From Yponomeuta sedellus (Eukaryota > Arthropoda > Insecta > Lepidoptera > Yponomeutidae), in NCBI GenBank assembly GCA_934045075.1, contig OW203723.1:24269615-24333614 (forward strand): a stretch of DNA of 64,000 bases, read 5' to 3'. A program made the translations under genes and the position numbers. The notes under the pieces were generated by a model, which did not search any database, was not told the DNA's origin, and saw only the letters and a list, made by a program, of their open reading frames with translations. This document shows positions 31,569 to 42,517 of this stretch, one piece after another (within the stretch, counting starts at the first letter, position 1; each line of letters begins with the position of its first letter).

Positions 31569-31582
31569 GGTTATGGGCCCAG
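31569..31582 (+). promoter_or_regulatory. primer binding site, half-tRNA-iMet type
   Basis: GGTTATGGGCCCAG follows the LTR directly. It is complementary to the anticodon stem-loop of insect initiator tRNA-Met (CTGGGCCCATAACC), not to its 3' CCA end. Priming from a cleaved initiator tRNA is the known copia mechanism. Confidence 0.88.
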
Positions 31583-31678
31583 GACGGTTTTCAGGTCTCG
31601 GAAAATAATATTATTTGTTATTTTGAGAAAATACGAAAAATTTTAAAACACACGGGTTACCCTTAGCAACGGAAAAGA

Positions 31679-34600
31679 ATGGCCGTTTCTGCAAGCAATG
31701 GAATTATCATTGACAAGCTTCGTGGTATGGAGGACTACAATAACTGGAAATTCATGATGCGGATGTTGTTGTTGCATGAAGATCTGTATGTCTGCGTGGA
31801 ATCCGAGGACGGATGCAAGGATGATCGGAAAAAACAAAGGGCACTGGCAAAAATTTGCCTGTCCGTGGGTCCATCAGCCTTGACTCATGTTCGGAACGCT
31901 GGGACGGCATATGAGGCTTGGGGCAACTTACAACGTGCATACGAAGACAAAGGATTGTGCAGAAGGCTGGGATTGCTGAGATCTTTGTTCGGTACGAAAT
32001 TGAAGGAGGGTGAGACCATTGATACATATATATCAAGGATAAGTGAGTTGTCACAGCAACTGAAAGATATAGATTCACCACTAGAAGACGAGTTCATCGC
32101 AATAATCATGTTGAGTGGCTTACCCAATGATTATGACCCCCTGATTATGGCGTTGGAGCACTCGGGCACAAAATTGTCCAGTGAAACCGTAAAGGCGAAG
32201 CTGCTACAGGAGAACATAAGGAGGGATGAAAAGATGGAACGACCGGAAGCCCAAGCGTTAGCTGTCAAGAAGGCTATAAGATGTTTCAAGTGTAAGAAAC
32301 AAGGGCATTTCAAGAAAGACTGTCCGAATAGAAACTCATCTGTGAAATCGCAAAATGAGAAAGGCAAGAGCCATGCACTACTGACTGCATTGTCTGTCAA
32401 CGTACAGAATCATCTGTGGTACATTGACTCGGGTGCTACTAATCATATGTGTAATGACAGAGGAATCATGAGAAAATTCGTAACGGACACATCTTTGGAA
32501 GTAAACGTAGCCAACGGCGAGAAGCTGCGCATTGGAGGTCGCGGCGTGGTATCTATTGATCTGAAAGACTGTGTAGGCACAATAACCAACGTGTTTTATG
32601 TACCAAATCTGGCAGCGAATCTACTGTCAGTTAGTGAACTGGTTCGTAAAGGTCACCATGTAACATTTGACAGCAAGGGTTGTAAAATTTACTATGGTAA
32701 GGTGGTTATTGGTACAGCGTCTTATTTGAATGGTGTGTATCAGTTAAATACAAATGAAAGGTTGAAATGTAACATGTCGTCTGAGATTGCCATGAAGTCT
32801 AGTGTCAATTCCGGTGCAAATGACAGGGAATCTGTTCAGGTTTGCAGGGATACGGGTAATGTATTCATGGAGGGAATGGAGACACAAGAAGTGTGGCATA
32901 AGCGGCTCGGACATTTGAATTCCAGGAGCATGAACCTAATGAAACAAGGAGTGGTTACAGGTATGGATTATTCTAATACTGAATATAAAAATTGTGTTGC
33001 ATGTCTGGAGGGAAAACAGACAAAATTGCCGTTTCCCAAAAGAAGTAGAACTAGGTCTAAGGAGATATTAGGGCTAGTGCACACAGACGTATGCGGACCA
33101 ATGGAAGTAACTTCCTTGGGTGGGGCTCGTTACTTTGTAACTTTCATTGACGATTGTTCGAGAAAAACGTTTATATATTTTCTACGAACAAAAGACCAAG
33201 TTTTTGACAAATTTAAGATTTTTAAAGCGTTAGTCGAAAATGAAACTAATAAGAAAATAAAAGTTTTAAGGAGCGACAACGGTGGTGAATATCTTAATGG
33301 TGCATTTCAGGAGTACCTGGCAAGCTGTGGTATACGGAGCCAAACTACGGTCCCTTATTGTAGTCAGCAGAATGGCGTTGCTGAGCGTGCTAACCGTACA
33401 ATTATGGAGAAGGCACGTTGCTTGCTGCAGGGAGCAGGCTTGAGCAAAGCATACTGGGCTGAGGCGGCTAACACAGCGGTTTACTTGAAGAATCTTTCAC
33501 AGACTGTAGCTGTCTGTGGCGCTGTTCCTGAAGAGCGTTGGTCAGGTAAAAAGGTAGATATAAAACATTTACGTGTTTTCGGATGTGTGGCCTATGCCTT
33601 ACAGCCAAATCTACGTAAGTTGGATGCAAGGAGTAAGAAATATATCTTCGTTGGATATTGCGAGGGTACTAAAGGCTACAAGTTGATTGATCCGACGTGT
33701 CCGAAGAAAGTTGTCAAGGCAAGACATGTAACCTTCTTGGAAAATGTTTTTGTAAATGATGAGGTACTTCACAACAAGAATGATTGTAAGGTAATAATAC
33801 CTTGTGAGAGTATGCTAAATAACTCTGATGGCACTGCTGAGCCTGATAGCAGAATTGTTCCGGGCACATCTGGCGTACAGCCACAGAACGTGAGCACACG
33901 TAGGGAGAATTTGTCTAGTTCAGGAGAATCTGAATCATATGCAACAGAGGGGTCTGCTGATGAAACTTATGTTCCAGGTTCTTCAGACTATAATTCGGAA
34001 GACTCGAATGAAATAAGCTTTCAAGACATCTCTGATACGACTGAACATGTTCGGCTGGCTGGTATGATTAATAATGAGATTGATGTTCCTGATACAGTGC
34101 AAGAGGCTTTGGAGAGCAGTGAGGCAGATCACTGGAAAGCAGCAATGAAGGAAGAGTACAATTCTTTTCTGAGCAACAAGTGCTGGACTTTAGTGGATCT
34201 ACCTGAAAGAAAAAAGAGTGTAAAATGCAAGTGGGTATTTGCAAAGAAGAGAGGTCTTAACGGAGAGTTACTACGATATAAGGCTCGGCTCGTGGCAAAA
34301 GGCTTTACTCAAAAATACGGCATTGATTACACTGAAACTTTTTCGCCAGTGGTGAGGTATTCTACAATAAGAATATTACTAGCGATGGCCGCTCAATATG
34401 ACATGGAAATTGAGCACATGGATGTAAAAACTGCGTTTCTAAATGGAGATTTACAAGAAACTGTTTTCATGGATCAGCCTGAATGTTTTAGAGAAGCTGG
34501 AGAAGAAAACAAGGTCTGTCTATTAAATAAGGCAGTGTATGGCTTAAAACAGGCGGCAAAATCATGGTATGACAAAATTAACCATGTTTTGACTGAAAAA

Positions 34601-35614
34601 CTGAAGTTCAGAAAGCTGTTATCGGAGCCATGTGTGTTTGTTTATAGTGATGGAGTAGAGCTTATTATTATAGCTCTATATGTCGATGACATAATTTTAT
34701 TTTCAACGAGAGGCTCACAAGTAAGGAAGGATTCTTTAAAGAAGCAATTAATGAGCGAGTTTGAAATGAAAGACTTGGGTCAAGCAAGTCATGTCTTAGG
34801 CATGAGAATCAGGAGAGCTGTTGGTAAAATCACTTTAGATCAAACTAACTATTTGAACAAGATTCTGGAAAGGTTTAAGATGTCCGATTGCAAACCGGCT
34901 CAAACTCCAATGGAATGTGGATTGAAGTTGAAAAAGGCTACAAACTCAGATTGTAAGTTAGAATACAGAAATCTGATTGGAAGTTTGATGTATCTGGCGG
35001 TCTGCACGAGACCAGATATTGCCTATGTTGTCAGTTATTTAAGTCAATTTAATAACTGTTATTCAGAAGAGCACTGGAAGTCTGCTAAGAGAGTTTTACG
35101 TTATTTAAAAGGTACGTCTGGCTATGGTCTAACTTTCGGGAAAGGTGAACTGAAGATCATCGGTTACACAGACGCAGATTGGGCGGGAAACGAAGTTGAT
35201 CGTCGCTCATATACTGGGTATGTTTTTTCTCTTGGTAGTTTTGTTGTGTCTTGGGAAAGTCGCAAACAGAGAACAGTGGCTCTGTCTAGCGCTGAGGCTG
35301 AGTACATGGCAATTTCAGACGCATGTAAGGAGGGGTTATTCTTGAGAACCTTCTTAAATGAATGTTTTGGTGAAATACGTACTATTAACCTGTTTAACGA
35401 CAGTCAGTCGGCTCAGAAGATATGCAACAACATATCGTTTCATGCTAGGACGAAGCATATAGACATAAGGCACCATTTTGTTCGGCAATTGGTTAACGAA
35501 AAGGTTGTGTCTATAGATTATACACCTAGTGCTGATATGGTGGCTGATGTTTTAACGAAAGCATTGACCAAAGAAAAACATAATAAGTTTACTACTGTGT
35601 TATGTTGTAAGTAG
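31679..35614 (+). CDS. copia gag-pol polyprotein, 1311 aa
   Basis: One frame encodes all functions. Gag-like region: residues 1-200. CCHC zinc knuckle CFKCKKQGHFKKDC: C202, C205, H210, C215. Aspartic protease: DSGA, active D250. Integrase: zinc motif H407, H412, C439, C442; catalytic D470, D533, E569 (35 residues between the last two). Acidic serine-rich linker: about 710-795. Reverse transcriptase: D915 and the YVDD box D1003-D1004. RNase H: D1165, E1206, D1241, D1286. The start chosen is the first ATG, 110 bp after the LTR, before the conserved DKLRGMEDYNNWKFMM-like Gag start. Drosophila copia is about 1409 aa, so this is slightly shorter. Every key residue I checked is present. Copia-type elements form cytoplasmic particles that reverse-transcribe and integrate the element. 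Copia is known to splice out pol to overproduce Gag; no such intron was identified here. Confidence 0.96.
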   Translation: MAVSASNGIIIDKLRGMEDYNNWKFMMRMLLLHEDLYVCVESEDGCKDDRKKQRALAKICLSVGPSALTHVRNAGTAYEAWGNLQRAYEDKGLCRRLGLLRSLFGTKLKEGETIDTYISRISELSQQLKDIDSPLEDEFIAIIMLSGLPNDYDPLIMALEHSGTKLSSETVKAKLLQENIRRDEKMERPEAQALAVKKAIRCFKCKKQGHFKKDCPNRNSSVKSQNEKGKSHALLTALSVNVQNHLWYIDSGATNHMCNDRGIMRKFVTDTSLEVNVANGEKLRIGGRGVVSIDLKDCVGTITNVFYVPNLAANLLSVSELVRKGHHVTFDSKGCKIYYGKVVIGTASYLNGVYQLNTNERLKCNMSSEIAMKSSVNSGANDRESVQVCRDTGNVFMEGMETQEVWHKRLGHLNSRSMNLMKQGVVTGMDYSNTEYKNCVACLEGKQTKLPFPKRSRTRSKEILGLVHTDVCGPMEVTSLGGARYFVTFIDDCSRKTFIYFLRTKDQVFDKFKIFKALVENETNKKIKVLRSDNGGEYLNGAFQEYLASCGIRSQTTVPYCSQQNGVAERANRTIMEKARCLLQGAGLSKAYWAEAANTAVYLKNLSQTVAVCGAVPEERWSGKKVDIKHLRVFGCVAYALQPNLRKLDARSKKYIFVGYCEGTKGYKLIDPTCPKKVVKARHVTFLENVFVNDEVLHNKNDCKVIIPCESMLNNSDGTAEPDSRIVPGTSGVQPQNVSTRRENLSSSGESESYATEGSADETYVPGSSDYNSEDSNEISFQDISDTTEHVRLAGMINNEIDVPDTVQEALESSEADHWKAAMKEEYNSFLSNKCWTLVDLPERKKSVKCKWVFAKKRGLNGELLRYKARLVAKGFTQKYGIDYTETFSPVVRYSTIRILLAMAAQYDMEIEHMDVKTAFLNGDLQETVFMDQPECFREAGEENKVCLLNKAVYGLKQAAKSWYDKINHVLTEKLKFRKLLSEPCVFVYSDGVELIIIALYVDDIILFSTRGSQVRKDSLKKQLMSEFEMKDLGQASHVLGMRIRRAVGKITLDQTNYLNKILERFKMSDCKPAQTPMECGLKLKKATNSDCKLEYRNLIGSLMYLAVCTRPDIAYVVSYLSQFNNCYSEEHWKSAKRVLRYLKGTSGYGLTFGKGELKIIGYTDADWAGNEVDRRSYTGYVFSLGSFVVSWESRKQRTVALSSAEAEYMAISDACKEGLFLRTFLNECFGEIRTINLFNDSQSAQKICNNISFHARTKHIDIRHHFVRQLVNEKVVSIDYTPSADMVADVLTKALTKEKHNKFTTVLCCK

Positions 35615-35727
35615 CTTGTATATTTATGTTTGTTCTTGTGTTCATATAGATTAAGTATGAACGTAGTATTAATTTGGATAGTTTTAGTCAAGGGATGGTA
35701 AGGCAACTTGTCTGAAATTAGAATGTT

Positions 35728-35742
35728 TAGTTTAAGGGATGG
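35728..35742 (+). promoter_or_regulatory. polypurine tract
   Basis: Purine-rich AAGGGATGG immediately precedes the 3' LTR and would prime plus-strand DNA. A second copy of AAGGGATGG lies about 45 bp upstream. Confidence 0.65.
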
Positions 35743-35914
35743 TGTTGAAATGTAAACTGAACGCAGTCTAATTTAGCGTAGATAGTTTTTTCCTTGAATG
35801 CATCCAAATGTCTGTCACTCTCTTTCGGTCGTAGAACAAACGTGTTGTTTTCAAGTTGGCAAATAAATCTTTAATTACTCAAGTAATCCTGGTTTATTTG
35901 CTCATAATCCATCA
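35743..35914 (+). repeat. copia 3' LTR
   Basis: Reads identical to the 5' LTR over all 172 bases and is followed by the AGATA duplication. Confidence 0.97.
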
Positions 35915-36059
35915 AGATAACCATAAAAGGCGATCATGTTATCGTTATAATGGGCCATTCTTTTTCATTTACTGTACCTACGGCGAACTAAATTTTAATC
36001 AGATGACAATCAGTCATAGATTGGAACTAGAAAAGCTAATAATAATGCAGTCTCTGACT

Positions 36060-36295
36060 GTGTGGTGTCGGTCTAGAGAATAGCACCAACCCAAATTCTT
36101 ACGTCGTCAAAGGCGACTAAGGGACACAAACCGGGGGGTGGGCAGCAGCGCCCCGTGCAGTACAAACAACACCAAACTGCGATGCCCAGCGTGGGGATTA
36201 TGGGCATTACCCAATGATGGCACAACCTTGCGCTATGGCGCTCATTAGGGGAGGGTCCAGCAGTGGTCTAATATAGCCTGTAGAAGAAGTAGAAG
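36060..36295 (-). repeat. LINE-tail repeat family 3, near full length
   Basis: AATAGCACCAACCCAAATTC, AAAGGCGACTAAGGGACACA, GGGGTGGGCAGCAGCGCCCC, CAGCGTGGGGATTATGGGCA, GGTCCAGCAGTGGTCTAATA, then a GAAGAA-rich end. Confidence 0.8.
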
Positions 36296-36375
36296 AATGC
36301 AGTCTACTAACGTCCCACTCAGGGGCACAGGCCGTCTGTCAGAGAGAGAGAACATGGGCTTAATCACAACGCGTG
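36296..36375 (-). repeat. tail repeat family 7 fragment
   Basis: GGGGCACAGGCCGTCTGTCA, GAGAGAGAGAACATGGGCTT and CGCGTGCCCACCGCGG reverse-match the unit of the array at 42518. Confidence 0.55.
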
Positions 36376-36597
36376 CCCACCGCGGTTTGGCAATTTCAAG
36401 CGCTGATTCAGTTACCTCACGAAGTTTTCCTTCACAGTTAGGAAGTGGTATCGCTGCTGTAACTTCACAAGTGTACGTGACTCAGAAAAAGTCATTAGTA
36501 TACCGGGTATTTGAACTCACGACCTCCCGAACGACAAGCCGGCTGTCTACCGCTCCCCTAACACCGTTCCTCAGAAAAGCAAGGTGGGTCTCATAAT
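36376..36597 (-). repeat. tRNA-headed SINE, family 6 relative of 13366
   Basis: In reverse complement: head GTGTTAGGGGAGCGGTAGAC, B box GAGTTCAAATACCCGG, body AACTGTGAAGGAAAACTTCG. Closest to the copy at 13366. Confidence 0.65.
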
Positions 36598-36598
36598 G

Positions 36599-36945
36599 TA
36601 CAGTGCTACACAAGAAATAAGTCTCGCGGATGTACCTGCGCAGATGACCAAATTTTGGATGTGCGCCAAGTTGATCGACCAATCAGATAGTTTCATTTTA
36701 TGGCAGGCCGCGCGCCTTTGTTGCTATTGGTTGATTCAACGTCATCGATGCAGGTGACTATTAGTTTGGCAATATTAGCGTGAGTGAAATAGGTAGCGCT
36801 ACTGCGGCAATCAATTCTGCACCTTAACCGTATCGGTTAAAGATCATGTTGAATGTACTTATAGCTTCGGGACTTTCGTTACACTTCTTCCTAGTCTGTG
36901 CGAACGTAGATTCTCGAAGGGACTTTTATGATGTGTAGTACTGTA
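36599..36945. mobile_element. TA-flanked MITE, copy 2 of 2
   Basis: CAGTGCTACA / TGTAGTACTG between TA dinucleotides. Interior is the reverse complement of 6823-7179. Confidence 0.8.
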
Positions 36946-37305
36946 ACTACGCCACATAATCTAGGACACACCCACGAAAGCCACTCATATCATACCACAA
37001 TCATTATTTCGATAAACAGCTGATAAGGTACCGCAGACCGTGTTTATTAAGTATTGGGTATTAATTACCTCACGATGATAGCATAGTTGCTTATCAGCGC
37101 TTACGGTGGAGGTTTAAAATTGACGGCCTTATTTACAAAAACACGATTTCACTGTAACATTACTAGAGGTGTTTTGTTTAATCTGTAGTTACGTCTTTTC
37201 CTCGTGAAAACTTCACCACAGACTACTTTGGTGAGCGTTTTTGGAGTGTTTTACGTAATGTTGTTGTAAATAAGGCACCTTTAGGTGATAAGAACTGACC
37301 ACAAG
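36946..37305. other. unannotated spacer
   Basis: Nothing recognised. Confidence 0.4.
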
Positions 37306-37309
37306 TAAA

Positions 37310-37500
37310 AAACCGTGCCCACCGGGGGGTGGGCAGCAGCGCCCCTTGCAGCAAAATCTCACCGAACTGCAATCCCCAACCCGCATGCCAAGCGTGGGGA
37401 TTATGGGCATTACCCCCTATGATAGCACAACGTGGCGCTCTTTAGGGAAGGGCTATGTCCAGCAGTCGACAAGTATAGCCTGTCGACGACGACGACAAGT
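37310..37500 (-). repeat. LINE-tail repeat family 3, truncated
   Basis: GGGGGGTGGGCAGCAGCGCC, CAACCCGCATGCCAAGCGTG, GGGCTATGTCCAGCAGTCGA, ending in a CGACGACGACG stretch. Confidence 0.78.
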
Positions 37501-38815
37501 GAAAAAAAATTGTTTATGTAATGAGGCATTCAACAAATTAACCACTGTCTGTAGAATAAAATATCTCAGATTGTGTTTGGTGCAGTAAATTATTGAACTC
37601 TAGACACTTATGTGGCAATTCTGTCTAATAATGTCATTAAAATTCAACGATAATTGTGTCTTCACTTTACACGTAAACATGTGTTTACTGAAATCACATT
37701 CAATTCAAATCAATTTATTTCAACGTAAATAATTTACATTCTGTTTCAAATACATCAGTTGCCATAGTCCTGCACACCAATATCATTGAATATTTCAGAC
37801 TTCAGACAGCGCTTTGTTCTTTCTCCATAGCCGTTAAAGTAAGGCTCCACGTAATTAACCTTTTGCGCGTGTCTTGTAAAGCCATTCGGCGCTGGCAATC
37901 TGGATATTACCTACTTATTAGCAATTTTGGTTTAGTAGAAGTTATTCCGTGTTAGCAGATAGTGGTGAAATCGAAGTCGCGCAATCGCGGCTAATAGCGA
38001 CACACCCTCTGTAAACTAACACACATTTCGTTCTTAGAAACTTTTTTCGTACCTATTAGGTTTGGACGATTATGCCATGGAATTTAAATTGAGTACGTTT
38101 GAAAGGGGTGTGTTACAATAGATGCTCTTTCAAAACTCCAAGCTGGAGGCCATAGACGGATTAACCATTTAATTATATTTTTCAGACACACTTCTATCAC
38201 GTAGATACGCAATACACAAAGTAAAATGACGAAAAGGATGACAAAAAACAAACAGTAGTTCAATGACAATTGCTTGAGTAACCGTGGTCTTGACAAACGC
38301 TCAGGGGCATTTCTGATGCAGAGGATCTCCCTTGCTGTGCAGCGTGGTAAAGCTGCCAGCGTTATGGGGACCTTTGGGTCAGAGATGTCTCAAGGTCTTT
38401 TTAATTGACATTTTGTATTTTATTAAGGATATTTTTTATGTAATATTGTATAGTTATGACGGTACGATTGTGGATTTGTTTAGTTTAAGTTAATTTTATA
38501 ATTATTGTGCATAATATGACAATTTAACATGATTACTTAATTATTTAAAGTATTTTTTTTTTGTTTTTATTGTTTATCGGAAAACCAACAGCTTATACAC
38601 GAGGCATTTTTACAAAGAATAAGATGAATTAGATTTAAAGCCAATAATAGGTTTTCACTGACAATCAGAATAACATTTAGATTATCTTAATCTAGTTAAC
38701 AAATTCATTATTTTTTGTATTTTACGTGCTTTTTTAATTTAAATTTATTAATGATCCCTTTATATAGGAAAAAAAGTATTGTATAATTGTGCCACCAGCA
38801 CCGTTTCATAATCCA
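37501..38815. other. unannotated sequence
   Basis: About 1.3 kb without recognisable repeats, domains or splice-bounded frames. Confidence 0.4.
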
Positions 38816-38817
38816 TC

Positions 38818-38908
38818 ATTAACCCTTATGTCCCCACCGAGGCCTACGGGTGTCTTCCCTGAGGAAGGTAAAGGCCATACTTCACCACGGATGCCAAATC
38901 CGGATTGA
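38818..38908 (+). repeat. family 2 fragment, diverged
   Basis: AACCCTTATGTCCCCACCGA, GGCCATACTTCACCACGGAT; close to the variant at 63510. Confidence 0.6.
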
Positions 38909-39825
38909 GATCTATCCAGATTTAATGAATTGACTTTAAACGACACATTAAATGAATTGACAAAACAAAACAGAGAATTTAATATTATATTCTTGTGCCT
39001 TTTCGATATTCCGTTAATCCGTGCATGTTTAAAGTGGGACTGGGCTGTTCATATCTGCCGTATATTTATAACGTATAAGATTTGTATAATTGTGGTGGAC
39101 AGCGTGTCGGCTTTTACATCTGAACGTTATGTTACAAATCCTCAAAAACATTAAACATAACATTACTATCCTGTTCAATGTTCTTGAACTTGCTGCTATT
39201 ATATAGAACTCGTTGACGAACTTGTTCAATAACAAATAACATGTACAAAAGTCTGCTTATCTCTGAAAGAGATTTGAGATACTTATTGCAATGTTGTATT
39301 AAAAAAATCGGTAAATTAATTTACCTGTATTGCGATTTAAGTTTACCTAATAAACGATTGCGATTAGATCTGTTAAATTATTATTCGCCCGTCGTCCATT
39401 AAACAGAAAATGCGTTAAATCAATAGGTAGCTGTCGTGCCACCCAATGGAAACCTACATTAATTGAATCCCCACGGAGCTAATAGCTTAGCAAACAACGT
39501 CTTAAAGAATTCTCGTCGGGTATTTCCTGATGTTTTGCATTTCATTGAGCGCCGATTCTTCCGCGTGCGCCGTCGACACACTGATGGGCTTTGCCCGTAC
39601 GGTACGTGACTATCTGGCTAGCTTGCACATAGCACAGGTAGCATGATAGCGCGAGCAGCGCCTTTTGTGGCGCTCAAATGTCAGAATTTGAGAGTTGAAT
39701 TGAGAGACAACTGTACGTGTACACCACATCAGTCTTTATATGCGAGCTCTCTACTCAGCTACTAGTTACTACTCTGTAAAGGTTCACCTGTACCCTATAA
39801 TCTAGTTTTTTGAAAAAAAAAAAAA
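38909..39825. other. unannotated sequence
   Basis: A fragment of the 42027-type terminal repeat (CCTAATAAACGATTGCGATT) lies at 39345-39380. Nothing else recognised. Confidence 0.35.
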
Positions 39826-40222
39826 CTTATTACAATACGTTTTTTTATCAAAAAGTAAACATCATAAATCTTAACAACTATTGCCGAGAACCAAAGATTA
39901 ACAACATAGGATTTCCGCCAAAAACGGCCGTCTTTAATTAACGCGCTTAGAGGTGCTAACTAGCGCCACCAATGCCACAAAAATCATAACTTGTTTCATA
40001 AAAAGTTTTTATCTAAAAGTGAACATGAGAAACCTTAAAAACTGTGATAACTACGAGTATTTTTAAACTTACATTCTAGAATTTAAAATTAACAATCGAG
40101 TAAAGTCCTAGGATATTTATATTACATTCTAGGCTGTATGTTCTAAAAATAGTTACCACAGATTTCTCATGTTTACTTTTTAAAAACGTATGTATTATAA
40201 AACAAGTTATGATTTTTTTTCC
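39826..40222. repeat. foldback with about 50-bp arms
   Basis: ATCATAACTTGTTTCATAAA and GTGAACATGAGAAA (39985-40035) are inverted at 40163-40216 (TTTCTCATGTTTACTTTTTA and AAACAAGTTATGAT). A third, degenerate copy of the arm starts at 39826. Confidence 0.65.
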
Positions 40223-40736
40223 ATTGGTTGCGCTAGTTATCGCCCCGAAACGCCTTAATCTTAGTCTCGTATTATAGAAGCGTACTTAAGCGCCAATCAC
40301 TACTTAAAGCTAATAATGAGTATGGTTTTCATTTTAAAACGTTACTTCAGTTGACATTAACCAAGCAAAACTTTTAGTCCAGGCAAGTAAATGAAGCATG
40401 AAAAATACATAACTAAAGTAGCCTCCCGTTAGAGAGCAAAGTATAAAGTATCTATTAATCAGCCAATTAGTCAAATACACTCATATTAATCATTTAGACG
40501 CACTCTCACGCAATTTTAATTAAAGTGCAAGAGGAATTTAGACACTTTCATTGATTAAGTACAGTGTTTTGCGTTTTTTAAAGAAACAATGAAGCTAAAT
40601 GAATGAGCTTCGGCGTCGGATCGTATAATAATAAAATTGTCTTTAATAGTGTGTTTAGTTACAGGAGTATTTTCGCTCCTAAGCATACGATATACGTGCC
40701 ACTATTGAATAAAGTAAGTATCTCCCAATCTTAGTT

Positions 40737-40990
40737 TTGATATTAGATACAGAAGTTTCACTTCACACTCGTTATTGTGAAGCCAAACACCTACACCTAT
40801 CAAGTAGTAGCAAGAAAGTTATAGTCTGTGGAGATTTTAATATCGACTTGCCGGTAGACTCCATTTTATATAACAAATTAAAACTTCTTTTCAAATCTTT
40901 TAATTTAGTTAATCCATTTTTTCTCCAAAATGATATAGATTTTGAAAAGGACACCTAGTTTGAATTGTTCATTAAGCCGCAGTTTCTGCG
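40737..40990 (+). pseudogene. LINE endonuclease-domain fragment
   Basis: A short frame encodes SSSKKVIVCGDFNIDLP, the GDFN motif of the apurinic-type endonuclease found in non-LTR retrotransposons, then KLLFKSFNLVNPF. Upstream and downstream domains are absent. The frame ends at 40958. Confidence 0.7.
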
Positions 40991-41099
40991 CTACTTTGAA
41001 TAAAACCTATTCATTTCATTTCATATGTAATGAAATGAAACCACCGTATTTCGTATTTAGGAAATCATTGTGAAAACACTTGTTTTCCCTATAAGCTAT

Positions 41100-41230
41100 G
41101 CTGACTACACTGCATGAGGAGGAGGGTATAGGTCCTGGGCAAGCCTTCTCCACAGAATGTCCCAAGCGCTGCAGCGTTCGAGTGGCCCCGTCACGCATCT
41201 AGTGTGAGTGAAGGTCCTAGTTCTTCTTCT
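41100..41230 (+). repeat. SINE family 6, 3' part
   Basis: GGTATAGGTCCTGGGCAAGC, CAGCGTTCGAGTGGCC, GCATCTAGTGTGAGTGAAGG. A remnant end segment lies at 41310-41345 (CGCCGTATAATCACCTTATT), after an inserted TTC-rich stretch. Confidence 0.65.
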
Positions 41231-41410
41231 TCTTTTCGTTTCACCGATTCGACCAGTTTACATTTTTCCTGCCCAATAGTTGGCTACTGCAATTTGTCCT
41301 ACTGGGCGCCGTATAATCACCTTATTGCGCAGGTGCAAAGGCAGCATGAATATTATAAAATCGTACCTGTGACACTGACGTCGTATTAGTATTTACACTT
41401 ATTCATAACG

Positions 41411-41577
41411 AGTTCCGCAAGGCACGTTAAGCCGTTGGTGCCGGCTGTCATATAATGGCAGTCGTTAAGCCATGTCAGAGGCCTTATGGGCGGCTTGATA
41501 ACTTCTGACAGTAAGGCCCGCCACTGTCTTACAATCCTCCACCAACCCGGACTCGGCCCCCGTGGTGGAGTATGTAA
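41411..41577 (-). repeat. family 2 repeat, internal part
   Basis: CCGCAAGGCACGTTAAGCCG to CCCGTGGTGGAGTATG; truncated at both ends. Confidence 0.82.
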
Positions 41578-42026
41578 CGTAACGTAACATAACGAGTTGA
41601 CCCAGCAAACTTCGTGCCGGCAAACTTCGTAACAGTCGATTTTTTAATTTTTTTTATTTTTCTCTCCGTAAGAACCATCCTCGGACTCCGAGGAATATTC
41701 TAAAAAAAATTATGCGAAATCGTTCAGCTGCTCTCGGGATTTGTACTTACCAACACATTCAGCGATTCATTTTTATATTATAGATCATATTTATTGATTT
41801 CAAGTACGCACAGTACGATTTAAATAAGTTAACGATTCGGCCAACATTGTCGTGAATCCCTCATCTCCCACATAGAGTTATCAATTAACAGATATGACCT
41901 TTAATTATATTACTCGTTGTCTAATTGAATACAATACAAGAACGATATGAGCAACAAAACCTCTTTTGTGGCTCAAAACTAACACAACCTAATTGTTAAC
42001 TAGGTTATTCTAATCGCATTTAGTTC
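41578..42026. other. unannotated spacer
   Basis: Begins with a short GTAAC-rich stretch. Nothing else recognised. Confidence 0.35.
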
Positions 42027-42185
42027 GCGATTATTTATTAGGTAAAACGTAATTACCTTATTTCCCGACGTTTCGGCAGCGTTACAGTTGCCGTGGTCTC
42101 GTTTTGCCATGTTTTACCTAATAAATAATCGCGATTTGACCCGTTTAATATATAACTATGTATGAGTTTCGCGAATCATTAAGAA
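42027..42185 (-). repeat. second Penelope-like terminal repeat type
   Basis: GCGATTATTTATTAGGTAAA and its inverse TTTACCTAATAAATAATCGC enclose CCCGACGTTTCGGCAGCGTT / GTTGCCGTGGTCTCG. In reverse this gives ACGGCAACTG...TGCCGAAACGTCGGG, the same hairpin-plus-GAAACGTC layout as the 53648 type. Confidence 0.5.
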
Positions 42186-42344
42186 ATACTATTTAATTGT
42201 ATTGTAACACTCATAGTAGTTAGTAGACCTAAAACTAAATATGTTAGTAGCTATAGCTAAAGACACAACATATTATATTAACAATTACATTTTACCGGAT
42301 ACACTAGACGGTACATGTAGGCACTTAAAAACATAAATAAATAC

Positions 42345-42515
42345 ATAGCCCAGTGGGTAGAACAATGGACTCTGAAGCGAGAGCCAGGTTCGATTCCCAG
42401 TGCGGGCATGCACCAATGACTTTGTTTTCAAAGTTATGTACATTTGTGCAGTTACAGCAGCAATACCATTGGTTAACCGTGAAGGAAAACATCGTGAGAA
42501 ACCTGAGTGTCTGTG
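42345..42515 (+). repeat. SINE family 6, 5' part
   Basis: AGCCCAGTGGGTAGAACAAT, CAGGTTCGATTCCCAGTGCG, GTGAAGGAAAACATCGTGAG. It runs directly into the tandem array. Confidence 0.75.
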
Positions 42516-42517
42516 GT

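Larger units (their letters stand above)
31392..35919 (+). mobile_element. complete Ty1/copia LTR retrotransposon
   Basis: Two 172-bp LTRs (31397-31568, 35743-35914) start TG, end CA and read as identical. The five-base duplication AGATA lies at 31392-31396 and 35915-35919. The interior holds a primer binding site, one uninterrupted gag-pol frame and a purine-rich tract before the 3' LTR. Identical LTRs plus an open frame indicate a very recent insertion that may still be competent. The order protease, integrase, RT, RNase H (integrase before RT) defines the copia group rather than gypsy or Bel. Confidence 0.97.

Noticed and set aside
31752..33899. Several minus-strand frames of 60-109 codons
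   Set aside because: Antisense shadows of the copia gag-pol gene.
40777..40990. A free-standing endonuclease or phosphatase gene
   Set aside because: Only the GDFN motif of a LINE endonuclease remains; no complete fold or start context.
41570..41600. GTAAC-rich run as telomere-like repeat
   Set aside because: Not the insect TTAGG repeat and only a few imperfect units.
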